A DNA stretch of 6,811 nt from assembly GCA_017504325.1 (NCBI GenBank), contig JAFVRL010000145.1, forward strand, positions 1-6,811. Direction: 5' to 3'. The DNA comes from Lentisphaeria bacterium. GTDB lineage: Bacteria; Verrucomicrobiota; Lentisphaeria; Victivallales; UBA1829. A program made the position numbers and the translations under genes. A model generated the notes under the pieces. It searched no databases and was not told where the DNA came from. It saw only the letters and a program-made list of their open reading frames with translations. Below are positions 1 to 6,302 of this stretch, one piece after another; positions within the stretch are counted from its first letter, which is position 1, and each line of letters starts with the position of its first letter.

Positions 1-163
1 GGAAAACTTTTCTTTTCGGATTGCTTTTGACCATGGAAAGATCAAAATTTCCACGGATGAAACTTTCCGCAGACGCAATACTTTCCTTTTCTCCGTAAAG
101 GCGGGAGTTGAAAAAAAGTTCCTCAATATCCCGTCTGGAATTGAACCGGTCAAAAGTATTCAT
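1..163 (-). CDS. Unidentified protein, N-terminal 54 residues only (runs off left edge)
   Basis: I do not recognise this gene. Reading the minus strand from the ATG at 163-161 gives 54 codons without a stop before the window ends. The predicted product begins MNTFDRFNSRRDIEELF and is rich in charged residues and Phe. It has no signal peptide or membrane segment, so it is probably cytoplasmic and largely helical. The start is chosen because a good Shine-Dalgarno (AAGGA) lies nine bases upstream. It lies downstream of transketolase on the same strand, 89 bases beyond that gene's stop, with a hairpin between them, so it is either the next gene of a leaky operon or separately transcribed. The opposite strand is also open here, which weakens the call. 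No function can be assigned from this fragment. Confidence 0.6.
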   Translation of the reverse strand, partial: MNTFDRFNSRRDIEELFFNSRLYGEKESIASAESFIRGNFDLSMVKSNPKRKVF

Positions 164-172
164 AATATACGA

Positions 173-177
173 TCCTT
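173..177 (-). promoter_or_regulatory. Ribosome binding site of the left-edge gene
   Basis: AAGGA read on the minus strand, nine bases before the ATG at 163. It is the main evidence that the minus strand, not the plus strand, is coding at the left edge. It begins about four bases beyond the base of the neighbouring hairpin, so that hairpin's folding could affect access to it. Confidence 0.55.
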
Positions 178-181
178 TGAA

Positions 182-211
182 AAAGGGGAAAGATATACAC
201 CTTTCCCCTTT
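182..211 (-). terminator. Probable intrinsic terminator of transketolase
   Basis: An 11-base-pair perfect stem (AAAGGGGAAAG paired with CTTTCCCCTTT) closes on an eight-base loop. On the minus strand the stem runs straight into a short T tract (five T including the stem end, then C), so the U tail is weak. It lies 42 bases past the transketolase stop. A smaller hairpin (five-base-pair stem, 228-242) sits between the stop and this one. The structure could act as a partial terminator or attenuator ahead of the left-edge gene, or simply stabilise the mRNA 3' end. Confidence 0.6.
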
Positions 212-252
212 CTTTCAGAAAATGTTATGTGCTTCACGCACAGTACTTTTTC

Positions 253-2247
253 TTATGCACCGAAGTGTGCTTTGATCTTTTCCACAACTGCGGGAGCTGT
301 GAAACCGAATTTTTCAGCAAGCACTTTGTAGGGGGCGGAAGCTCCGAAGTGATCCAGACCGATGGAAAGACCGGCTTCTCCGGCATATTTTGCCCAGCCG
401 AAGGTGCTGCCTGCCTCGATGGTCACGCGCTTTTTGCAGCAGGGAGGAATGACAGAATCTTTGTATTCCTTGCTCTGTGCTTCAAAGAGTTCCCAGGAGG
501 GCATGGAGACAACACGCACTTTTTTGCCTTCAGCACGCAGAGCGGCAGCAGCATCAAGAGCCAGGTTGACTTCAGAACCGGTAGCGATGAGGAGGTATTC
601 AAAACCTTCTTCGCAGGAGACCACATAAGCACCCTTTTCAATATCCACTTTAGCGGCAGTTGCAGCATCATAGGGACGCAGATCCTGACGGGTGAGGATA
701 AGGGCGGCGGGTTTGCCGCAACGGACAGCGTAGGACCAGGCATGGGCTACTTCTGTAGCTTCAGCAGGACGCAGCACGGTCATGTTGGGGATGGTGCGGA
801 GCATGGCAAGCTGTTCGATGGGTTCGTGGGTGGGACCGTCTTCGCCCACATAGAAGGAGTCGTGGGTGAACACATAGATCACAGGAAGATTCTGCAATGC
901 GGCAATACGCACAGCAGGCTTCATGAAGTCGGAGAACACAAAGAAGGTGGAGCTGTAAGCAATGGCAGCACCGTAGAGAGCCATACCGTTGGCGATGAAG
1001 CCCATGGCAAGTTCACGGACACCGAAGTGGAAGTTCTTGCCGGCACGGTTTTCGGGGCAGAAATCGCCGCCGTCTTTGATGTTGGTCTTGGTGGAGGGAG
1101 CCAGATCGGCAGCTCCGCCGTAGAGAGCGGGAACAAGTTCGGAAACTTTCTGAAGAACAGTTCCACTGGATGCACGGGAGGCAACAGGCTTGTCAAGGGG
1201 AGCAGCTTTCAGCAACTGTTCGGTAAGGTCTGCGGGAACTTCCTTATTGAGCATCTTGGAAAGGAGAGCAGCTTTTTCGGGATTTGCTTCACAGAACTTC
1301 TGGAAGGAGGCATCCCATGCGGCAGCTTCTTTTTCCAGTTCGGCAACTCTGTCAGCCATCATGGCGGAAACTTCAGCAGGTACGTAGAAGGCGTCTGCGG
1401 GGAAACCGAGAGCTTTTTTGGTTGCGGCAAGTTCTTCTTCACCGAGGGGTTCACCGTGGCTGCTGGCTTTGCCGGCTTTTGCGGGAGAACCGAAACCGAT
1501 GGTGGTCTTGCAGACGACCAGTGTGGGACGGCCGTCAGAAACTTTTGCTTTGGCGATGGCGGCATCGATCTGGGCATAGTCGTTGGCGTTTTCGCAAACG
1601 ATGACACGCCAGTTGTAGGCTTCAAAGCGTTTGGCAACATCTTCAGTAAAGGCGATACCGGTGGAGCCTTCGATACTGATGGCGTTGGAGTCGTAGAATA
1701 CAACCACATTGTCCAGTTTCTGATGTCCGGCAAAGGATGCGGCTTCGTGGGTGATACCTTCCATCATGCAGCCGTCACCGGAGATGATGTAGATCTTGCT
1801 GTCCAGAAGACCGGATTCAGCCATACCGCAGGCTGCGGCAGTGTATTTGGCGGAAACAGCCATACCGATACCGGAAGCGAAACCTGTTCCCAGAGGACCG
1901 GTGGTGACTTCCACACCGGCGGTGTGATTGTATTCAGGATGTCCGGGAGTGAGGGAACCCCACTGACGAAAACCTTTCAGATCGTCAATGGTAAGACCAT
2001 AGCCGAAGAGGTGCAGCAAACTGTAGATGAGCATGGAGCCGTGACCTGCGGAAAGCACGAAACGGTCTCTTCCCAGCCATTTGGGGTTTTTGGGGTTGTG
2101 ATGCATGTGATTGAACCAGAGATCAATGGCGAGATCGGCACAGCCCATGGGCATACCGGGGTGACCGGATTTTGCCTTCTGGATGGCGTCGGCGGAGAGA
2201 AGTCTTACCGTATCTGCGGCAAGTTTCATCATTTTTTCGTTTTGCAT
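253..2247 (-). CDS. tkt: Transketolase
   Basis: Thiamine-diphosphate enzyme of the non-oxidative pentose phosphate pathway. It moves two-carbon ketol units between sugar phosphates (for example xylulose-5-P to ribose-5-P or erythrose-4-P) in the cytoplasm. The 664 residues match the usual bacterial length (about 660). The N-terminal domain holds the ThDP/metal motif, GDG at 157-159 to Asn188, and the segment TPGHPE near 100-105. The middle domain has GVRE with the expected catalytic Glu412, then GEDGPTHEP at 468-476. By position, the residues known to be functional in E. coli transketolase all have counterparts: His29, His69, His103, His264, Arg358, Ser385, His462, Asp470, His474 and Arg520. 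The C-terminal domain is complete. The start is supported by GAGGA (2256-2260) eight bases upstream. It is transcribed divergently from ruvB. No truncation or missing key residue is seen. Confidence 0.98.
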   Translation of the reverse strand: MQNEKMMKLAADTVRLLSADAIQKAKSGHPGMPMGCADLAIDLWFNHMHHNPKNPKWLGRDRFVLSAGHGSMLIYSLLHLFGYGLTIDDLKGFRQWGSLTPGHPEYNHTAGVEVTTGPLGTGFASGIGMAVSAKYTAAACGMAESGLLDSKIYIISGDGCMMEGITHEAASFAGHQKLDNVVVFYDSNAISIEGSTGIAFTEDVAKRFEAYNWRVIVCENANDYAQIDAAIAKAKVSDGRPTLVVCKTTIGFGSPAKAGKASSHGEPLGEEELAATKKALGFPADAFYVPAEVSAMMADRVAELEKEAAAWDASFQKFCEANPEKAALLSKMLNKEVPADLTEQLLKAAPLDKPVASRASSGTVLQKVSELVPALYGGAADLAPSTKTNIKDGGDFCPENRAGKNFHFGVRELAMGFIANGMALYGAAIAYSSTFFVFSDFMKPAVRIAALQNLPVIYVFTHDSFYVGEDGPTHEPIEQLAMLRTIPNMTVLRPAEATEVAHAWSYAVRCGKPAALILTRQDLRPYDAATAAKVDIEKGAYVVSCEEGFEYLLIATGSEVNLALDAAAALRAEGKKVRVVSMPSWELFEAQSKEYKDSVIPPCCKKRVTIEAGSTFGWAKYAGEAGLSIGLDHFGASAPYKVLAEKFGFTAPAVVEKIKAHFGA

Positions 2248-2276
2248 TTTGCTTTTCCTCTTTTTTGTGTTATATT

Positions 2277-2305
2277 GTGAAAAGAAAAAAATATTATTCT
2301 ATAAG
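2277..2305 (+). promoter_or_regulatory. Candidate sigma-70-type promoter for ruvB
   Basis: On the plus strand, GTGAAA (2277-2282; four of six matches to TTGACA) is followed after 17 bases by TATAAG (2300-2305; five of six matches to TATAAT). Transcription would start near 2312, about 46 bases before the ruvB ATG. Its -10 overlaps the candidate transketolase -10 on the other strand. The support is consensus similarity and position only. Confidence 0.3.
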
Positions 2306-2324
2306 ATAACCCGTTTATTGAAAA
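2296..2324 (-). promoter_or_regulatory. Candidate sigma-70-type promoter for transketolase
   Basis: On the minus strand, a -35-like TTTTCA (2319-2324) is followed after exactly 17 bases by a -10-like TAGAAT (2296-2301; five of six matches to TATAAT). Transcription would begin near 2289, giving a leader of about 40 bases with the GAGGA ribosome site inside it. This is pattern matching in an AT-rich gap, so chance matches are possible, and the organism's true promoter consensus is unknown. Confidence 0.4.
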
Positions 2325-2357
2325 TTGCAAACATAATTCAGGAAAAAAGGGCAACGA

Positions 2358-3407
2358 ATGACGGAAAGATTTATTACATCCACTCTGAACCGGAAGGACG
2401 AAGAAACTGAAACCACTTTGCGTCCGCAGAGTTTTGATGCATTTCCCGGGCAGCAGAAGGTCAAGACCCGTATGGAAATATATGTAAAAGCGGCAAAGGC
2501 GCGCAATGAACCTCTGGGGCATCTGCTTTTAAGCGGTCCTCCCGGACTGGGCAAGACTACTCTTGCCTACATCGCCGCCAACGAGAAGGGCTGTGCCATC
2601 AAAACTGCCAGCGGACCGGTGATCGAAAAACCCGGTGATCTTGCCGGTCTTCTCACCTCTCTCAACGAAGGCGACATTCTCTTTATTGACGAGATACACC
2701 GACTGAACACTACCGTGGAAGAATACCTTTACAGTGCCATGGAGGATTTTTTCATTGACATTATGATCGATCAGGGGCCCGGTTCCCGTTCCGTCCGTCT
2801 GAATATCCCTCATTTTACTCTTGTGGGGGCTACCACAAGACAGGGACTGCTTTCCGCGCCTTTGCGTACAAGGTTTGCCCTTTCTCTGCGTCTGGATTAT
2901 TACTCTGCCGACGAGCTTGCCGAGATCGTGGAGCGTTCCGCCGGGATCCTGGGAGTGGAAATCGATCACGATGGAGCGTACGAGATCGCCCGCCGCAGCC
3001 GGGGAACTCCCCGTATTGCCAACAACCTTTTACGCTGGACAAGGGATTATGCCCAGGTGAAAGGGAAGGGGATCGTGGATTACAAACACGCCTCTGAAGC
3101 ACTCTCCATGCTGGAGATCGACGACAAAGGGCTGGATGAAATGGATAAACGCATCCTTGAAACCATTGTAAAGAATTTTAAAGGCGGGCCTGTGGGGATC
3201 AACTCTCTTGCTGTTGCCATTTCTGAAGAAGCCGATACCATTGAAGATGTATATGAGCCATTCCTCATTCAGGAAGGCTATATGATGCGGACTGCCCAGG
3301 GCAGGGTGGCATCCGACAGGGCATGGGATCTTTTCGGGCTTCAGAAGATCGAAAAAAATCCTTCTGTAAAAAAAGGGCGGGCGGATAATACTCCTGATCT
3401 TTTTTGA
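2358..3407 (+). CDS. ruvB: Holliday junction branch migration ATPase RuvB
   Basis: Hexameric AAA+ motor that, with RuvA, drives branch migration of Holliday junctions during recombination and fork repair in the cytoplasm. The order of motifs is canonical: Walker A GPPGLGKTT (60-68), Walker B ILFIDE (107-112), sensor 1 GATTRQG (157-163), the arginine-finger region PLRTRF (168-173), and sensor 2 RGTPRIANNLLR (215-226). The C-terminal winged helix begins near GGPVGINSLA (276-285) and includes the DNA-contacting RTAQGR (311-316). Length is 349 residues against about 335-345 for typical RuvB, the excess being a basic, low-complexity tail after residue 330. The start is supported by AAGGG (2347-2351) six bases upstream. 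In the finger segment, Thr171 and Ala174 replace the Asp and Gly usually seen. Neither ruvA nor ruvC is adjacent. No terminator is visible between it and the next gene, 47 bases on. Confidence 0.98.
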   Translation: MTERFITSTLNRKDEETETTLRPQSFDAFPGQQKVKTRMEIYVKAAKARNEPLGHLLLSGPPGLGKTTLAYIAANEKGCAIKTASGPVIEKPGDLAGLLTSLNEGDILFIDEIHRLNTTVEEYLYSAMEDFFIDIMIDQGPGSRSVRLNIPHFTLVGATTRQGLLSAPLRTRFALSLRLDYYSADELAEIVERSAGILGVEIDHDGAYEIARRSRGTPRIANNLLRWTRDYAQVKGKGIVDYKHASEALSMLEIDDKGLDEMDKRILETIVKNFKGGPVGINSLAVAISEEADTIEDVYEPFLIQEGYMMRTAQGRVASDRAWDLFGLQKIEKNPSVKKGRADNTPDLF

Positions 3408-3454
3408 GTCGTAAACATTATGGTAAATACAACCCTTAAAAACGAGGAAAGAAA

Positions 3455-6289
3455 ATGAAACAGAAAGTCATTCTCTTATTGGTTCTCTGCTTTGCTGCTC
3501 CACTCCTTTCCGGGGCAGTATCTCTGGTGAAAAACGGGAAAGCCGCAGGAAAGATCTATGTAAGCAAAAATGCTTCTGAAGGGGAAAAGACAGCAGCAAC
3601 GGAGCTTCAGGAATATCTGAAAAAAAGTTCCGGAGCTGTTTTTGAAACAACGGAAAACCTGAAAGAAGCCGGGATCGTTCTCGGTACGGTGAAAAGTAAA
3701 GAGATCCCTGTTGCCATGAAAAACTCCCTTGCCGGAAAAAAGGAGGAAGGATTCCTTTTCAAGACCTCCGGCGGCAAACTTTATATCGTAGGGGCAAGTC
3801 AGGTGGGAACTCTCTACGGAGCCTATACTTTCCTTGACCGGTATCTGGATGTAAGGTGGTTCCTGCCCGGGGAGGAATATGTGGGAAAAAAGAAAAATAT
3901 CACCGTACCGGATCTTGATGAAGTAAATGAGCCTTCCTTTCTCTGGCGTCAGGTCTCCCAGACGGGGGCGGGGGGAAAGGCAAGAGCAAGCAAAAGCTGG
4001 GCGGCAAGAAATAAATTGCAGTGTACTTCCGAATTTTCCATTGCCGCACTTTCCGATCCGAAACAGCGTCCCTATTTTGATGCCAGGATCGCTTCCCACA
4101 TCAATACGGAGGGCGGGCATCTCACCTTTTACAGAGCCATTCCCCCGCAGAAATATCTCAAGACTCATCCGGAATATTTTGCCCTTGTAAAAGGCAAACG
4201 CCTCACCAATACCGGTCATCACAATACCCATCACTGTATGTCCAATCCCCAGGTGCAGAAACTTGTTGCCGATTATGTCTGTTCCCTGATCGATAAATAC
4301 GGTGACCGTATCTCCTATCTTTTCGGTGCCCCGGATTCCTCTCTCAACTGGTGTGAATGTGACAACTGCCGGGCGTTGGATGACAAAAGTAAAAATGATG
4401 TATCTTTGCGTTTCCATACTGTAACGCAGAAGATCGCCAAAATGATCTATGCAAGAAAACCGCAGGCAAAACTTATTCTCTGGGCTTATGCTGTTTACCG
4501 TTCCGTTCCGGATATTGATATTGACAACCGCATGATGGTCTATTTCTGCTCCCACGGAAGATGTTTCGCCCATAAACTTTCCGATCCATCCTGCATCCGC
4601 AATGCAGAGATGCTTGCCCTTATCAAAAAATGGCTGAAGAAGAATCCCAATATGCGTATGTATGAATATGCCCATTGTACGCCTATGAGCTGGACTCCGT
4701 TGGAAAGAACTCTTGCCGCCGATTTGAAACTCTTTAAAAAACTGGGGATAAGCGGCTGGAAGGAAGAGATCGCTTTTCCCGATGCCAACCGCAGAAAAAA
4801 TCAGCCTTCTTTTGAAAAAGAGCCGGGCCATTCCGCCTACAGACTTAACCATGAGTGGCTCTACTGGAATGTTGCAGGGAAACTTACCTGGGATGAAACA
4901 CTGGATGTGGAAAAGGTTATAGAGGATATTGAATCCAAATATTACGGAAAAGCAAGTTCGGTAATGAAAAAATTTAATACCCTCCGCCGGGATGCCTGGG
5001 ATAATGCTTCCGGCTGTTTCGGTTATTCCACCGGGGACAGCAGAACGCCGCTTCTTCTTATGAAAGAGGGCTTGAAAGAGGAATTGCTTTCCCTTCTTGC
5101 AGAAGCGGAAAAACTTGCCGCCGGGGATAAAGATGTTTTACGCCGTCTGAAGAAAGATAAAATTTTTCTTACCCATTTCTGGATCAGAAACAATGAGCGT
5201 TACCGTGCAAGACTGGGAAAAAGCCTGAATGCTCCGCAGGTTCCAGCCAAAGTGAAACTTGATGGCGATCCTTCCGATGCTGCATGGGCAGGGGCGGGAT
5301 ATATAACCGACTTCAAAACTGTGTTCAAAAAAGAGAATTTTGCTTTGCCTGCCGCAGTGAAAACAACAGTGGGTGTCCTTTCCGATAAAGAGAATCTCTA
5401 TTTTCTTGTCATTGCCAAAGAGCCGGCACTGGATAAACTGAAAACGGAAGGATCCAAAGATAAAAAAGTATGGTCGGATGACAGTATCGAAATTTTCCTC
5501 GACCCGAAAAATGATGCCAACGCCTACTATCAGATCATTGTAAATACCAAAGGCGCAGTTTATGATGCCCGTCAGCCCAACGGGGACACAAAAGTGGACT
5601 TCGGTGTGGAGGCGGTCTGTAAACTGGATAAAGCAAAAAAACAGTATGTGATGGAGATCAAAGTCCCGGTGAAAAATATGGAGGGAGTTTTTGCTCCCGG
5701 GGTCGTCTGGAATGTGCATTTTGCCAGAAACCGCACCATTAAAGACGGGCTTTTTGACGGGGCAAGTTCCATCGACGGCGAACAGTATCACCAGAGAAGC
5801 TCCTACCGTACTCTTTCCATCGGCAAGCCTTTGATCAGCAACGGCAACTTTGATGATTACCACAAAAGCGGTAAGAACAAAGGAAAGTTGAAAAGCTGGT
5901 CGCTCAATAAACTTGCTTCTTCCGTAAAAGAAGGCGGCAAGACTTTTATTGCCCTGAAACACGGCGGCAGATTCAGTCAGCTCCTCTGGGACTGGAAAGG
6001 ACCTCTGGGACAGTCGGATAAAGCCAAACCCATCCGGGTGCTTGTACGGGCTTCCGGTAAAGGAACGCTTACGGTCTCTGCATTGAAATATAATGATTCT
6101 TACAAGACCAAAAAGCTCAAACGCACGATTCTTGGTTGGGACACCATTAAAAAGATCACTCTCACGCCGGAAATGGCAAATTACACCATGGAATACACTA
6201 TTCCGGTAAATTGCTGGATCGGTTTTTATGTGGACAAGAAAGACCGGGGGGATGCCAAAGTGGAAAGTTTGTCAATCCTTCTAAAATAA
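3455..6289 (+). CDS. Exported DUF4838 (GH163-like) glycoside hydrolase candidate with CBM9-like module
   Basis: Large exported protein, probably a glycan-active enzyme; substrate unknown. A signal peptide spans about 1-21 (MKQK, hydrophobic stretch, likely cleavage after Ser-Gly-Ala21). Residues 24-150 resemble the alpha/beta hybrid domain that precedes the barrel in GH20/GH67-type enzymes. Residues about 155-450 match the DUF4838 barrel, with the hallmark WCECDNC at 299-305. Candidate acidic active-site residues are Asp294, Glu404 and Glu437/Glu438 (inference). A helical region (460-590) follows. Residues about 595-790 are a CBM9-like module (KLDGDPSDAAW at 601-611, SDDSIEIFLDP at 674-684). 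The last 150 residues (NGNFDDY at 796-802 onward) look like another beta-sandwich binding domain. From memory, some DUF4838 proteins are GH163 endo-beta-N-acetylglucosaminidases acting on N-glycans; this family is diverse, so that activity is not assumed here. The start has GAGGA (3444-3448) six bases upstream. It forms a pair with the paralogue 13 bases downstream. Confidence 0.88.
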   Translation: MKQKVILLLVLCFAAPLLSGAVSLVKNGKAAGKIYVSKNASEGEKTAATELQEYLKKSSGAVFETTENLKEAGIVLGTVKSKEIPVAMKNSLAGKKEEGFLFKTSGGKLYIVGASQVGTLYGAYTFLDRYLDVRWFLPGEEYVGKKKNITVPDLDEVNEPSFLWRQVSQTGAGGKARASKSWAARNKLQCTSEFSIAALSDPKQRPYFDARIASHINTEGGHLTFYRAIPPQKYLKTHPEYFALVKGKRLTNTGHHNTHHCMSNPQVQKLVADYVCSLIDKYGDRISYLFGAPDSSLNWCECDNCRALDDKSKNDVSLRFHTVTQKIAKMIYARKPQAKLILWAYAVYRSVPDIDIDNRMMVYFCSHGRCFAHKLSDPSCIRNAEMLALIKKWLKKNPNMRMYEYAHCTPMSWTPLERTLAADLKLFKKLGISGWKEEIAFPDANRRKNQPSFEKEPGHSAYRLNHEWLYWNVAGKLTWDETLDVEKVIEDIESKYYGKASSVMKKFNTLRRDAWDNASGCFGYSTGDSRTPLLLMKEGLKEELLSLLAEAEKLAAGDKDVLRRLKKDKIFLTHFWIRNNERYRARLGKSLNAPQVPAKVKLDGDPSDAAWAGAGYITDFKTVFKKENFALPAAVKTTVGVLSDKENLYFLVIAKEPALDKLKTEGSKDKKVWSDDSIEIFLDPKNDANAYYQIIVNTKGAVYDARQPNGDTKVDFGVEAVCKLDKAKKQYVMEIKVPVKNMEGVFAPGVVWNVHFARNRTIKDGLFDGASSIDGEQYHQRSSYRTLSIGKPLISNGNFDDYHKSGKNKGKLKSWSLNKLASSVKEGGKTFIALKHGGRFSQLLWDWKGPLGQSDKAKPIRVLVRASGKGTLTVSALKYNDSYKTKKLKRTILGWDTIKKITLTPEMANYTMEYTIPVNCWIGFYVDKKDRGDAKVESLSILLK

Positions 6290-6291
6290 AC

Positions 6292-6296
6292 AGGAG
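6292..6296 (+). promoter_or_regulatory. Ribosome binding site of the second exported protein
   Basis: AGGAG six bases before the ATG at 6303, inside the 13-base gap after the previous stop codon. It fixes the start of the right-edge gene and indicates translation from a shared mRNA, since the gap has no room for a promoter. Confidence 0.75.
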
Positions 6297-6302
6297 TAAA
6301 AA

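Noticed and set aside
2..331. A plus-strand frame open from the left edge to a TAG at 329-331
   Set aside because: It reads through the terminator-like hairpin and overlaps the 3' end of transketolase by 79 bases in antisense. The minus strand offers a start with a proper ribosome site instead. Some doubt remains for bases 1-160.
229..2280. A 683-codon open frame on the plus strand covering the whole transketolase gene
   Set aside because: It lies antisense to an unmistakable transketolase. Its product is a Gly/Phe/His-rich sequence with no recognisable domain, and it has no ribosome site. The openness follows from the biased codon use of transketolase.
3408..3454. A promoter or terminator between ruvB and the 944-residue protein
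   Set aside because: Candidates such as TTGAGT (3404-3409) with TAAATA (3424-3429) have a 14-base spacer and poor matches, and no stable hairpin with a T tract is visible.
3476..4852. A 458-codon minus-strand open frame inside the exported protein gene
   Set aside because: It is antisense to a gene with signal peptide, domains and ribosome site, and its product has no recognisable features. The 274-codon frame at 5138-5962 is rejected for the same reason.
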